A stretch of DNA of 64,000 nucleotides, from NCBI RefSeq assembly GCF_000758705.1, contig NZ_CP009287.1:1-64000 (forward strand), given 5' to 3'. This stretch comes from Paenibacillus graminis (GTDB lineage: Bacteria > Bacillota > Bacilli > Paenibacillales > Paenibacillaceae). Under the pieces are notes generated by a model. The model searched no databases and was not told the DNA's origin. It saw only the letters and a program-made list of their open reading frames with translations. A program made the position numbers and the translations under genes. This document shows positions 33,002 through 41,375 of the stretch, piece by piece (within the stretch, counting starts at the first letter, position 1; every line of letters starts with the position of its first letter).

Positions 33002-33904
33002 ATGAATTTAGGAGACTTGGTCGTTCGTAAATCTTACGGTGGCGATGTAACATTCCGGGTGGAGAATATCGTGCAGAATGGGGCCGTAATCAAAGGCACT
33101 GAATTCCGCCTGTTGGCGGATGCCCCCCTGGACGACTTGGTTCAGGTGCCTCCCACCCGTATTACGGAGCGGGGACAGCAGGCGCAGATTAAAGCAAAGG
33201 AATCGCTGACCAAACTGCGTAAAGACCGGCAGGAGCAGAGCCAGCGCAGCGGAGAGAGCCTCTCCGGGGTATGGCCCCAGTCCCCCAAGGAAGCGGCATA
33301 CTTTGAGGTACCGGGAAAAGTGCTGCACCTCGATGGTGATGCCCTTTACTTGAAGAAGAGCCTTAGTCTATACGAGCAGCTGCGGATCCCAGCAGAGGGT
33401 CATCATATCCACGAATCAAAGATGGCCGAAACGCTATACCGGCTGCTGCCGCGTGTGCGTCCGGATATTGTCGTGATTACCGGACATGACGGGGTGCTTA
33501 AGCAGCAGCATACTTACGATCTCTACAGCCTGAACAGCTATAAAAATTCGCAGAACTTCGTCACCGCGATTCAGGTTGCAAGGGAATATGAGCGCAACTT
33601 TGATACGCTGACGATTGTGGCGGGAGCCTGCCAGTCGCATTTTGAAGCACTGCTGGGTGCAGGGGCTAACTTTGCCAGCTCCCCCGGAAGAATATTAATT
33701 CATGCCCTGGATCCGGTATATATAGCGGCAAAAGCATCCTTTACCTCTATACGGGACTCTGTCAGCCTGGGGGACGTATTGAATAATACCATCAGCGGCA
33801 GCCAGGGTATGGGCGGAATCGAGACCCGTGGGAGCTTTCGCATTGGGATGCCCCGCCTGCAGAACCTGTCTACCCTGAAGGTAGCACCCTCGGTAATGAT
33901 GTAG
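33002..33904 (+). CDS. yabG: Sporulation-specific protease YabG
   Basis: A 300-residue cysteine-type protease of the YabG family, which processes spore coat proteins late in sporulation. It shows the N-terminal small beta-barrel (GDLVVRKSYGGDVTFRVENI) and the conserved catalytic region (VITGHDGVLKQQHTYDLYSLNSYKNS, TIVAGACQSHFEALLGAGANFASSPGRILIHALDPVY). The ATG at 33002 follows AGAGGTGG; a GTG nine bases upstream is possible. A strong terminator follows. Confidence 0.93.
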   Translation: MNLGDLVVRKSYGGDVTFRVENIVQNGAVIKGTEFRLLADAPLDDLVQVPPTRITERGQQAQIKAKESLTKLRKDRQEQSQRSGESLSGVWPQSPKEAAYFEVPGKVLHLDGDALYLKKSLSLYEQLRIPAEGHHIHESKMAETLYRLLPRVRPDIVVITGHDGVLKQQHTYDLYSLNSYKNSQNFVTAIQVAREYERNFDTLTIVAGACQSHFEALLGAGANFASSPGRILIHALDPVYIAAKASFTSIRDSVSLGDVLNNTISGSQGMGGIETRGSFRIGMPRLQNLSTLKVAPSVMM

Positions 33905-33933
33905 CGTCCGGTCAACGGAATAAACATCTAGGA

Positions 33934-33961
33934 AAGTCCCACTTTGGTGGGGCTTTTTTGT
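33934..33961 (+). terminator. yabG terminator
   Basis: AAGTCCCAC (33934-33942), loop TTTG and GTGGGGCTT (33947-33955) form a tight stem, followed by TTTTTT. Confidence 0.92.
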
Positions 33962-34055
33962 TTAAGGGCGGTTCATGGGGGTCACCCTACTTAGTTTGAC
34001 TGTTACCGCTAACAAGGGATTAAAGCCAGCATTGGTTTCCGCTAAAAAAATTCCG

Positions 34056-34125
34056 TTGACAACGTTTTTATCATCATCTATAATTATTTATTTAATTTGA
34101 CAATGGTTATAGAAAGTTGTATAAT
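34056..34125 (+). promoter_or_regulatory. Two perfect tandem SigA promoters of veg
   Basis: First: TTGACA (34056-34061), 17 bases, TATAAT (34079-34084). Second: TTGACA (34097-34102), 17 bases, TATAAT (34120-34125). Both are exact consensus in both elements and spacing, 41 bases apart. Veg promoters are known to be very strong in B. subtilis. Confidence 0.92.
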
Positions 34126-34153
34126 GGACAAGGAAAGAGGTGGTCGTCAGGCA

Positions 34154-34429
34154 ATGGCTAATAATGCGCTGTTGGAAATTAAACGCAGTCTCGAAGCTCA
34201 CGTCGGTCATAAGATCACGTTGCGTGCAAACGGTGGCCGTCGGAAGACCGTTGAACGCACCGGTGTCCTGGAAGAAACGTACCCTTCTGTATTTATAGTC
34301 AAACTGGATCAGGAGCAGCAAACCTTCAAGCGAGTCTCCTACAGCTATGCTGACATCCTTACTGAATCTGTGGAAATCACAGTTTGTGAAGATGATGGGC
34401 AGATGCGGATTATGTATATTAAAGCTTAA
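34154..34429 (+). CDS. veg: Veg protein
   Basis: A 91-residue protein of the Veg family ([26 protein letters not shown], then [16 protein letters not shown]). In B. subtilis Veg is abundant in vegetative cells and stimulates biofilm matrix genes through SinR. The ATG at 34154 is ten bases after AGAGGTGG and about 22 bases downstream of the second promoter's expected start point. It lies before sspF, as in Bacillus. Confidence 0.95.
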   Translation: MANNALLEIKRSLEAHVGHKITLRANGGRRKTVERTGVLEETYPSVFIVKLDQEQQTFKRVSYSYADILTESVEITVCEDDGQMRIMYIKA

Positions 34430-34439
34430 TGGTTTTTGG

Positions 34440-34472
34440 GCAGTCTCCCGCGAGGGAGGCTGCTTTTTGTTT
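34440..34472 (+). terminator. veg terminator
   Basis: GCAGTCTCCC (34440-34449) pairs with GGGAGGCTGC (34454-34463) around a four-base loop, then TTTTTGTTTTT. Confidence 0.93.
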
Positions 34473-34481
34473 TTATTCCCT

Positions 34482-34511
34482 GAATGGCCGCCGCGTCTTG
34501 GCAGCATACTA
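34482..34511 (+). promoter_or_regulatory. SigG promoter of sspF
   Basis: GAATG (34482-34486), an 18-base spacer and CATACTA (34505-34511) match the SigG consensus GHATR-18-CATWHTA at every position. It starts right after the veg terminator, separating forespore from vegetative transcription. Confidence 0.75.
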
Positions 34512-34559
34512 AAGCAGCAACAATCTCGTCATCCATCTTTTTAAGGGGGAATTCCGTTA

Positions 34560-34736
34560 ATGAGCCGCAGAAAACGGGGCGTGATGTCAGAAGAGCTGAA
34601 GACGGAGCTGGCCAAGGAACTGGGTTTTTATGAGACAGTAGAACGCGATGGCTGGGGCGGAATCCGGGCGAAAGATGCAGGCAATATGGTGAAAAGGGCT
34701 ATCCAGCTCGCCGAGGAGGCAGCGCGGAGGTCGTAA
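34560..34736 (+). CDS. sspF: Small acid-soluble spore protein SspF
   Basis: A 58-residue alpha/beta-type minor SASP, translated here by hand: it starts [14 protein letters not shown], continues [18 protein letters not shown] and ends [20 protein letters not shown] plus RRS. SASPs coat forespore DNA and protect it. The ATG at 34560 follows AAGGGGGA by nine bases. It has a SigG promoter match upstream and a terminator downstream, and lies between veg and ispE, its place in B. subtilis. Confidence 0.93.
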   Translation: MSRRKRGVMSEELKTELAKELGFYETVERDGWGGIRAKDAGNMVKRAIQLAEEAARRS

Positions 34737-34765
34737 TAGGTTTTGCAGGAAAAAGTTGGACGAGG

Positions 34766-34794
34766 GGGTGTTGCCAGGACGGCAGCACCCTTTT
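34766..34794 (+). terminator. sspF terminator
   Basis: GGGTGTTGCC (34766-34775) pairs with GGCAGCACCC (34781-34790) with one wobble pair, then TTTT. Confidence 0.82.
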
Positions 34795-34817
34795 CGGCAT
34801 GGGCCGAACTTTTGTGA

Positions 34818-34880
34818 AAATATAAGGATTTATATGTTTTCACTTCATCAGCCGTCCTTATATTTCCCGCTGAAACTGGA
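34818..34880 (+). repeat. Repeat copy 1 (inverted partner at 39940-40001)
   Basis: A 63-base unit bounded by AAATATAAGGA and TCCTTATATTT (34818-34828 and 34855-34865), able to form an 11-bp stem with a 26-base loop, followed by CCCGCTGAAACTGGA. About 55 of 63 positions match, by eye, the reverse complement of 39940-40001. It lies between the sspF terminator and the ispE promoter. Confidence 0.8.
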
Positions 34881-34901
34881 CCGTCCTTAAAAAAAGGACG
34901 G
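34881..34901. other. Hairpin directly after repeat copy 1
   Basis: CCGTCCTT (34881-34888) pairs perfectly with AAGGACGG (34894-34901) around AAAAA, without a following T run. GCCGTCCTT inside the repeat (34851-34859) could pair with the same AAGGACGGC arm, so alternative folds exist in this ispE leader. Confidence 0.6.
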
Positions 34902-34992
34902 CAAACCTTTTCTACTTGATGGACTTCGTTACGAGTTTCTCATATAATATGTTAAGTTGTTTTTACGGGAAAAGTGAAGGTGGGTGAACGCC

Positions 34993-35847
34993 TTGAAAAT
35001 GTATGAAAAAGCGCCGGCCAAAATCAATCTGATGCTGGATGTGCTGAGCAAGCGCGCCGATGGTTTTCATGAGGTGGAAATGATAATGACCATGGTCGAT
35101 CTGGCAGACCGTTTGGAGCTGTCCGAGCTGAAGCGGGATTCCATTATTATCTCAAGCCAGGCCGGGTATATCCCGCTGGATGAGAAGAATCTGGCTTTCC
35201 AGGCGGCCAGGCTTATTAAAGACCGTTATAACGTGAAGAGTGGCGTACATATCCATCTGGACAAAAGAATCCCGGTCGCTGCCGGCCTCGCCGGCGGCAG
35301 CAGTGATGCCGCGGCTACGCTGCGCGGCCTGAACCGGCTCTGGCGCCTGGGCATCCCGGCACAGGAACTGCAGGAACTGGGCGCCGAGCTGGGCTCGGAC
35401 GTCCCGTTCTGCGTCACGGGCGGCACTGCCCTGGCCACGGGCAGAGGCGAACGGCTGACTCCGATCCAGAGTCCGCCGCAGTGCTGGGTCGTCCTGGCCA
35501 AGCCGCCGATCAATGTATCGACGGCTGAGGTGTACGGACGCGTACGCGCGAACAGCATAGCGGTGCATCCGTCTGCGTCCCGGATGCAGGCTGCCATCGA
35601 AGCAGGCGACTTCGCGGCCGTCTGCGCGGGCCTAGGCAACGTGCTGGAGGATGTGACACTGAAGCTGCACCCGGAGGTGCAGCAGCTGAAGGAAGCCATG
35701 GTGAAGCTGGGCGCCGACGGGGTGCTCATGTCCGGCAGCGGGCCAACGGTGTTCGGCCTTGTGTCGAAACAATCCAAGGTAGCCAGAATCTATAACGGAC
35801 TGCGCGGGTTTTGCAAAGAAGTATACGCTGTACGTTCACTAAGCTAA
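34993..35847 (+). CDS. ispE: 4-(cytidine 5'-diphospho)-2-C-methyl-D-erythritol kinase
   Basis: IspE phosphorylates CDP-methylerythritol in the non-mevalonate isoprenoid pathway. The 284-residue GHMP kinase shows [26 protein letters not shown], the ATP-binding [17 protein letters not shown] and the C-terminal [17 protein letters not shown] at 34993 is preferred because AAGGTGG is nine bases upstream and homologues start at this point; GTG at 34984 overlaps that site. A TATAAT (34943-34948) with a weak -35 (TGGACT) lies upstream. Confidence 0.95.
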   Translation: MKMYEKAPAKINLMLDVLSKRADGFHEVEMIMTMVDLADRLELSELKRDSIIISSQAGYIPLDEKNLAFQAARLIKDRYNVKSGVHIHLDKRIPVAAGLAGGSSDAAATLRGLNRLWRLGIPAQELQELGAELGSDVPFCVTGGTALATGRGERLTPIQSPPQCWVVLAKPPINVSTAEVYGRVRANSIAVHPSASRMQAAIEAGDFAAVCAGLGNVLEDVTLKLHPEVQQLKEAMVKLGADGVLMSGSGPTVFGLVSKQSKVARIYNGLRGFCKEVYAVRSLS

Positions 35848-35887
35848 GTGAACGCAGTCCTGAAAGTGCTTGGAAAGATTACTGTGC

Positions 35888-35937
35888 TTGTATAAATCCG
35901 TACAAAAGTGATATTATTTTTAATAATATTCGGTTTT
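35888..35937 (+). promoter_or_regulatory. purR promoter with a PurBox pair
   Basis: TTGTAT (35888-35893), 18 bases, TATTAT (35912-35917) is a SigA-type promoter. It overlaps AAATCCGTACAAA (35894-35906; 11 of 13 to the PurBox AWWWCCGAACWWT) and the inverted AATATTCGGTTTT (35925-35937; 12 of 13). Two inverted boxes 18 bases apart are close to the 16-17 spacing known for PurR sites, so autoregulation is likely. Confidence 0.65.
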
Positions 35938-35952
35938 GGCGAGGAGCATTCC

Positions 35953-36780
35953 GTGAAAAAACTTAAAAGAAGCCAACGTTTGGTAGATATGACCCAATTT
36001 TTGCTTGAGAAACCGCATGATCTATTGCCGCTGTCTACATTTGCAGACCGTTACGGAGCGGCAAAGTCATCCATCAGTGAAGATTTGGCTATTATAAAAG
36101 AGGTATTTGAAGGCGAAGGCATGGGAGAATTGCAGACACTGGCCGGTGCAGCCGGGGGAGTACGCTATATCCCGCGGATGCCTACTGACATGGCCCTTGC
36201 CTTCGTGGACGGCCTGTGCGGGCAGCTTGAACAAAGTGACCGGATCCTGCCTGGCGGTTATTTGTATATGTCTGATTTGCTCGGTCTTCCATCCTTAATG
36301 GAGCAGGCTGGCAAAATCATCGCAACAGCCTTCTACGGTGTGGAGATTGATGTGGTAATGACAGTAGAGACGAAGGGGATTCCTCTGGCTTATGCCACGG
36401 CTGCGCAGCTGGGACTGCCGGTAGTGCTGGTGCGCCGCGACCATCAGGTTACAGAAGGCTCGGCGGTAAGCATTAACTATGTCTCGGGATCGCATAAGAG
36501 CATTCACACCATGTCATTGTCCAGACGGGCGCTTAGAGAGAAGTCCAGAGTGCTGATTGTGGATGACTTCATGAAGGCCGGCGGCACTGTACGCGGTATG
36601 GTTGATCTGCTGGGCGAATTTAATGCCGAGGTTGCCGGTGTCGGGGTACTGGTAGAATCCGGCGCAGTTGAGAATGAGGAACGTCTGCTGCATGACTATG
36701 TCTCACTGGTAAAGCTAAGCGAAGTCGATTCCAAAGGACGGCGGATAACTGCACATCCGGGGAATTATTTCGTTTTCTAG
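35953..36780 (+). CDS. purR: Purine repressor PurR
   Basis: PurR represses purine genes and is released by PRPP. The 275-residue protein has an N-terminal winged helix (KRSQRLVDMTQFLLEKPHDLLPLSTFADRYGAAKSSISEDL, about residues 6-46) and a phosphoribosyltransferase-like domain with the PRPP loop VLIVDDFMKAGGT. The GTG at 35953 follows GAGGAG by six bases. It lies after ispE as in B. subtilis; yabJ, which normally follows, is absent. Confidence 0.95.
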   Translation: MKKLKRSQRLVDMTQFLLEKPHDLLPLSTFADRYGAAKSSISEDLAIIKEVFEGEGMGELQTLAGAAGGVRYIPRMPTDMALAFVDGLCGQLEQSDRILPGGYLYMSDLLGLPSLMEQAGKIIATAFYGVEIDVVMTVETKGIPLAYATAAQLGLPVVLVRRDHQVTEGSAVSINYVSGSHKSIHTMSLSRRALREKSRVLIVDDFMKAGGTVRGMVDLLGEFNAEVAGVGVLVESGAVENEERLLHDYVSLVKLSEVDSKGRRITAHPGNYFVF

Positions 36781-36919
36781 CCGGCAGATAACCCCAATTT
36801 ACGGGATAGGCTAAAATGTCGAATCTGTGAGGAAAACACAGAGAACTTCACGAAATGTGTCGAAAACGATGGAACGGCAAAAATAATCTTCTTAATCAGC
36901 CATTTTTTGGAATCCAAAA

Positions 36920-36946
36920 GAAGGAATTCGCTTTGCTGTGTGGAAT
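36920..36946 (+). promoter_or_regulatory. SigH promoter of spoVG
   Basis: GAAGGAATT (36920-36928), 11 bases, GTGGAAT (36940-36946) match the SigH consensus RNAGGAWWW-11-RNNGAAT at every position. spoVG is the classic SigH gene of B. subtilis. Confidence 0.8.
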
Positions 36947-36964
36947 TATACACCAAGTCTCTGA

Positions 36965-37276
<312 letters not shown>

Positions 37277-37301
37277 GGGCCGACTCTGAAGGACGGCTGC
37301 C

Positions 37302-37388
37302 CTCGTTTCGGGCGGCTTGAGGCCATGCCGTTTTTTATTGGGGTTCGAAGAAAAGGGAACCATGCCTGCATGGTTCTCTTTTCTTTTT
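37302..37388 (+). terminator. Two terminators between spoVG and glmU
   Basis: GCTGCCC with GGGCGGC, ending in GCCGTTTTTT (37305-37337), is a fair terminator. AAAAGGGAACCATG (37351-37364) with CATGGTTCTCTTTT (37369-37382) is a long near-perfect stem followed by CTTTTT. Together they separate spoVG from glmU. Confidence 0.75.
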
Positions 37389-37442
37389 CCCCGGAATGAG
37401 ATATATTCAGTAGTGAGCTAAAGAAGTAGGAGGTTGGCATTC

Positions 37443-38843
37443 TTGAAAAGAATGGCTGTTGTACTTGCTGCAGGTCAAGGCAAGCGCATGAAATCTAAAT
37501 TATACAAAGTGCTGCACCCCGTCTGCGGCAAACCGATGGTCGGGCATGTACTTGATACAGTAAAAGCGACCGGATGCCAGCGCACTGTTGTAGTTGTAGG
37601 TCATGGCGCAGAGAAAGTGAAGGCTTATGTAGGCCAGGACGCGGAATATGTGCTTCAGGAAACACAGCTCGGTACAGGCCATGCCGTAAAGCAGGCTAAA
37701 GACCTTCTGGGCGGTGAAGCAGGCACAACGGTTGTGATATGCGGCGATACACCGCTCGTTACCGCAGAAACGCTGGAAGGCCTTATGGCATTGCATGAGG
37801 GCCAGAAAGCGGCTGCAACCGTACTTACGGCGGTCATGGAGCAACCTGCAGGTTATGGAAGAATTATCCGCGGCGATGATGGCGGCGTACAGAAGATCGT
37901 GGAACAGAAGGACTGTACTCCTGAGGAAGCTGCTGTGAACGAGATCAATACAGGAACTTATTGTTTTGATAACGCCAAGCTGTTTGCAGCTCTGGAAAAG
38001 GTCACGAACAGCAACAACCAGCAGGAATATTATTTGACCGATGTTATCGGCATACTCCGGGCACAGGGGGATATCGTTCTGGGATATCAGGCTCATGATG
38101 CTGCGGAGTCTATTGGCGTTAATGACCGTTTGGCCTTGTCGGAGGCGGAGAACTTGATGCGCCAGCGCATCAACCGCGAACATATGCTGAATGGTGTAAC
38201 TATTATCGACCCTGCTTCCACCTATATCGCAGCTGATGTGGTGATTGGAGCAGACACTACACTCTATCCGGGAACTGTCCTGAAAGGAAAGACCGTAATC
38301 GGAGAAGATTGCCTCATCGGGCCTTCCAGCGAGATTGAGGATAGTGTGATCATGAACGGTGCTGAAGTGAAGCACTCCGTGCTGAATCAGGCACAGGTTG
38401 GTGCGCGAACCTCGGTTGGGCCTTTTGCCTATTTGCGTCCAGGCGCTGTGCTTGGCGAAGAGGTCAAAATCGGCGATTTCGTCGAAATCAAAAATGCCAG
38501 CATTGGCGATGGCTCCAAAGTATCGCACTTAAGTTATGTTGGCGATGCAACAGTTGGCAAGAATGTTAATGTGGGCTGCGGTGCAATTACCGTCAATTAT
38601 GACGGCTATAATAAATCCAGAACCGAGATTGGCGATGATGCCTTTATCGGCAGCAATGTCAACCTTGTCGCTCCGGTTACTGTGGGCAAAGGCGCCTTTG
38701 TCGTTGCAGGTTCGACTATCACACGTTCAGTTTCGGAGAATGATCTGGCCATTGCCAGAGTAAGGCAGGAAAACAAGCCAGGGTATGCTGAGAAGATCCG
38801 TACCCGGGCCAAAGCAAAGAAAGACCAGTCGAGTCCATCGTAG
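37443..38843 (+). CDS. glmU: Bifunctional UDP-GlcNAc pyrophosphorylase / GlcN-1-P acetyltransferase
   Basis: GlmU makes UDP-GlcNAc for peptidoglycan. The 466-residue protein has an N-terminal uridylyltransferase ([33 protein letters not shown]) and a C-terminal left-handed beta-helix acetyltransferase (hexapeptide repeats, [26 protein letters not shown]). TTG at 37443 is nine bases after AGGAGG. It precedes prs, as in Bacillus. Confidence 0.96.
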   Translation: MKRMAVVLAAGQGKRMKSKLYKVLHPVCGKPMVGHVLDTVKATGCQRTVVVVGHGAEKVKAYVGQDAEYVLQETQLGTGHAVKQAKDLLGGEAGTTVVICGDTPLVTAETLEGLMALHEGQKAAATVLTAVMEQPAGYGRIIRGDDGGVQKIVEQKDCTPEEAAVNEINTGTYCFDNAKLFAALEKVTNSNNQQEYYLTDVIGILRAQGDIVLGYQAHDAAESIGVNDRLALSEAENLMRQRINREHMLNGVTIIDPASTYIAADVVIGADTTLYPGTVLKGKTVIGEDCLIGPSSEIEDSVIMNGAEVKHSVLNQAQVGARTSVGPFAYLRPGAVLGEEVKIGDFVEIKNASIGDGSKVSHLSYVGDATVGKNVNVGCGAITVNYDGYNKSRTEIGDDAFIGSNVNLVAPVTVGKGAFVVAGSTITRSVSENDLAIARVRQENKPGYAEKIRTRAKAKKDQSSPS

Positions 38844-38932
38844 AGCGCCAGAAGCCAAAGCGCCGGACGGACCCGCAAATCCGCGCCGGCGCATCTTGGA
38901 AGTTAAATTCCGTCACGGAGGGTTTATATTTT

Positions 38933-39886
38933 ATGACTTATTGTGATTCCAAACTCAAGATTTTTACCTGCAACTCCAATCCCAAGCTGGCTAGTCAAAT
39001 CGCTGATTATATCGGTATTCCTATGGGTGAGTCCCATACCACCAGCTTCAGCGACGGGGAAATCCAGGTTAAGCTCTCAGAGAGCGTCCGTGGCTGCCAT
39101 GTATACATTGTGCAGTCCACCTGTGGTCCGGTAAATGATAACCTTATGGAGCTTCTGGTTATGGTAGATGCGCTCAAGCGTGCCTCCGCGAAGAGCATCA
39201 ATGTGGTTATTCCGTATTACGGGTATGCTCGCCAAGACCGCAAGGCCCGTTCCCGCGATCCAATTACGGCCAAGCTGGTAGCGAATCTGATTGAAAAAGC
39301 AGGGGCACACCGCGTCATTACTATGGACCTTCACGCGATGCAGATTCAAGGCTTCTTCGATATTCCGGTGGATCATCTGCTGGGTGTTCCGATTCTGGCC
39401 CAATATTTCCGCTCCAAGCAGATTCAGAACCCTGTGGTCGTGTCTCCTGACCATGGCGGCGTTGTGCGGGCAAGAAAGCTGGCTGATTTCCTCAATGCAC
39501 CGCTGGCGATTATCGACAAACGCCGTCCGGAGCCGAATGTCAGTGAAGTCATGAACATCATCGGTAACATCGAGGGCAAAACAGCGATTCTGATTGATGA
39601 TATCATCGACACAGCCGGAACCATCGTGCTCGGAGCCAATGCTCTGATGGAAGGCGGGGTGAAGGAAGTGTACGCCTGCTGTACCCATCCTGTATTGTCC
39701 GGCCCTGCGCATGAACGTCTGGAAAACTCTCCAATCAAAGAAATTATCGTGACGGATACCATTCCAATTCGCAGCAACAATCCAACTTCCAAGTTGAAGG
39801 TTTTATCCGTAGCTCCACTCATGGGCGAGGCTATTATCCGGGTTCATGAAGAGCTGTCAATCAGCAAATTGTTCGAGATCGAATAG
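38933..39886 (+). CDS. prs: Ribose-phosphate pyrophosphokinase
   Basis: Prs makes PRPP, the precursor for purines, pyrimidines, NAD, histidine and tryptophan and the effector of PurR. The 317-residue class I enzyme shows [43 protein letters not shown], and the PRPP loop [13 protein letters not shown]. The ATG at 38933 follows CACGGAGGG. In B. subtilis ctc follows; here a small - strand gene and a repeat occupy that place. Confidence 0.97.
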   Translation: MTYCDSKLKIFTCNSNPKLASQIADYIGIPMGESHTTSFSDGEIQVKLSESVRGCHVYIVQSTCGPVNDNLMELLVMVDALKRASAKSINVVIPYYGYARQDRKARSRDPITAKLVANLIEKAGAHRVITMDLHAMQIQGFFDIPVDHLLGVPILAQYFRSKQIQNPVVVSPDHGGVVRARKLADFLNAPLAIIDKRRPEPNVSEVMNIIGNIEGKTAILIDDIIDTAGTIVLGANALMEGGVKEVYACCTHPVLSGPAHERLENSPIKEIIVTDTIPIRSNNPTSKLKVLSVAPLMGEAIIRVHEELSISKLFEIE

Positions 39887-39939
39887 ACTGCCGGATATCA
39901 AGTAGAAACGGACTCGCCGTTATCTATAAGAGGCGGCTT

Positions 39940-40001
39940 CCGGTTTAGCGGGAAATATAAGGATGATTGATGGAGTGAAAACCTATAGATCCTTATATTT
40001 A
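39940..40001 (-). repeat. Repeat copy 2 (inverted partner of 34818-34880)
   Basis: Its perfect 12-bp arms AAATATAAGGAT (39954-39965) and ATCCTTATATTT (39990-40001) flank a 24-base loop. Read on the - strand it aligns with copy 1, including the loop core GTTTTCACT-CATCA and the flank TATTTCCCGCT-AAAC-GGA. It lies just after the terminator of the - strand gene at 40068-40268, again downstream of a short gene. Confidence 0.8.
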
Positions 40002-40002
40002 G

Positions 40003-40045
40003 AAAAAAAGGGTTACACCTTTCGCGAGGAAGATGTAACCCTTGT
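40003..40045 (-). terminator. Terminator of the small - strand gene
   Basis: AAGGGTTACA and TGTAACCCTT form a perfect 10-bp stem with a run of A on the left, that is, a T run for - strand transcription. It supports the gene at 40068-40268 as real. Confidence 0.88.
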
Positions 40046-40067
40046 CGGCGTAATACAGCGCCGTTTT

Positions 40068-40268
40068 TTAGTACCCTGGACGCGAGATGAAGGTGAACAG
40101 GCTGCGGTTATACAGGGTTCCCTGCAGCTCGACAAAGCCTTCATCCACGGCTGTCACCATACCGATGTCAACATGCACGCTGCCTCTATATACCTCAACA
40201 GGTACAGCATTCTGGATATGGTACTGAAAGTGGCGCAGAAGTGTTAAGATTTCGCCTTGTTGTAGCAT
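40068..40268 (-). CDS. Small protein of unknown function
   Basis: A 66-residue protein (MLQQGEILTLLRHFQYHIQN, ending LYNRSLFTFISRPGY). I do not recognise a family with certainty; VEVYRGSVHVDIGMVTAVDEGFVEL looks like a small beta-barrel of the kind seen in DUF2642 spore-associated proteins. AGGTGAT eight bases before the ATG (complement of 40266-40268) and a perfect downstream terminator support it. It lies alone on the - strand where B. subtilis has ctc. The overlapping + strand frame has neither signal. Confidence 0.65.
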   Translation of the reverse strand: MLQQGEILTLLRHFQYHIQNAVPVEVYRGSVHVDIGMVTAVDEGFVELQGTLYNRSLFTFISRPGY

Positions 40269-40358
40269 GGTTCATCACCTGTCTTCGGAATATACAGTTA
40301 TTGTACCAAAAACGCAACGTCTCTGCCGAGGAGACAAGCGTGGAAAGGATAGCTCCTC

Positions 40359-40919
40359 ATGAAATGGATTGTTGGACTCGGAAATCCCGGACCGCAGTAT
40401 GCCAAGACGAAGCATAATGTCGGCTTTATGGCTTTGGACGAATTGGCAGCCAGACATGGCATAGTGTTTAATCAGAACAAATGCAAGTCTGTTATCGGTG
40501 AAGGTATGATTGACGGGGTTAAGACCGTCCTCATCAAACCGATGACATTTATGAATCTTTCCGGGGAAGCTGTCCGTGCCTATATGGATTATTACAAAGT
40601 ACAGCTTGAAGATATGATTGTCGTATATGATGATTTGGATACGGAATTGGGAAAAATCCGGCTGCGCTACCAAGGAAGCGCCGGAGGCCATAACGGAATC
40701 AAATCGATCATACAGCATACCGGTACCCAAATTTTCAACCGTGTGCGGATGGGAATATCCCGCCCCGAACCCGGATTTGCCATCGTTGACTACGTGCTCT
40801 CCACCTTTCCCAAGAAGGATGGAGATAAACTGGAGAAGATGATTCAAGATACCGGTTCAGCGTTAGAGTTCAGTCTGAAGCATACGTTTGAGCAGACTAT
40901 GGCCAAATTCAACGGCTAA
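40359..40919 (+). CDS. pth: Peptidyl-tRNA hydrolase
   Basis: Pth releases peptides from stalled peptidyl-tRNAs. The 186-residue protein shows MKWIVGLGNPGPQYAKTKHNVGF with the catalytic His, KPMTFMNLSGEAV, DDLDTELGKIRLR and GSAGGHNGIKSI. The ATG at 40359 follows AAAGGATAG. It precedes fin and mfd as in B. subtilis. Confidence 0.97.
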   Translation: MKWIVGLGNPGPQYAKTKHNVGFMALDELAARHGIVFNQNKCKSVIGEGMIDGVKTVLIKPMTFMNLSGEAVRAYMDYYKVQLEDMIVVYDDLDTELGKIRLRYQGSAGGHNGIKSIIQHTGTQIFNRVRMGISRPEPGFAIVDYVLSTFPKKDGDKLEKMIQDTGSALEFSLKHTFEQTMAKFNG

Positions 40920-41008
40920 ATTGCAAGATGCCGCAACATCCCCTTAAGGCTAAAGCCAAGTCACGCGGGGCATACTGAAGGTATATACTATCTTCAGGAG
41001 GCATATAG

Positions 41009-41239
41009 ATGGCAATAAACTACGTATGCAGGCACTGCCGGACTTTTCTGGGAAGCATTCAGAAAAGTGATGTTACAGAAATGCAGTTGGGCCTTCATTC
41101 CTTGACCCCTGCGGAGCGCAGAGATATCATAGCGTATGATTCAGACGGCGAGATTACGGTAAAGGTGACTTGCGGTTACTGCAAGGAAGCCTTGGATAAT
41201 AACCCTGAGCTCAGTCTGCTGGCCAGTCCGCTTCAGTAA
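41009..41239 (+). CDS. fin: Anti-sigma-F factor Fin (YabK)
   Basis: A 76-residue zinc protein with two CxxC pairs (YVCRHCRTFLG and VTCGYCKEAL). Fin helps shut off SigF and switch the forespore to SigG. The ATG at 41009 follows CAGGAGG. The position between pth and mfd is diagnostic. A hairpin terminator follows. Confidence 0.92.
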   Translation: MAINYVCRHCRTFLGSIQKSDVTEMQLGLHSLTPAERRDIIAYDSDGEITVKVTCGYCKEALDNNPELSLLASPLQ

Positions 41240-41270
41240 AGTGGGAAGCGGCAGTCTCTATTGTCTTCCG

Positions 41271-41302
41271 CAAGCCTTGGCCTTATCGCTAAGGCTTGTT
41301 TT
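41271..41302 (+). terminator. fin terminator
   Basis: CAAGCCTT (41271-41278) pairs with AAGGCTTG (41291-41298), then TTTT. A TATAAT at 41313-41318, just after it, may belong to the mfd promoter. Confidence 0.8.
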
Positions 41303-41375
41303 CGATTCTAATTATAATAGGTGGCATCTGCTCTTTGGGGCAGTGCCAGCCTGTTTAGTAAGAGAGGTGCGCCTG

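Noticed and set aside
37500..38528. A 342-codon frame antisense to glmU
   Set aside because: Long but a codon-bias shadow of glmU; no start signals or recognisable protein.
39963..40247. A 94-codon + strand frame between prs and pth
   Set aside because: It overlaps the repeat, the - strand terminator and the better-supported - strand gene, and has no ribosome site.
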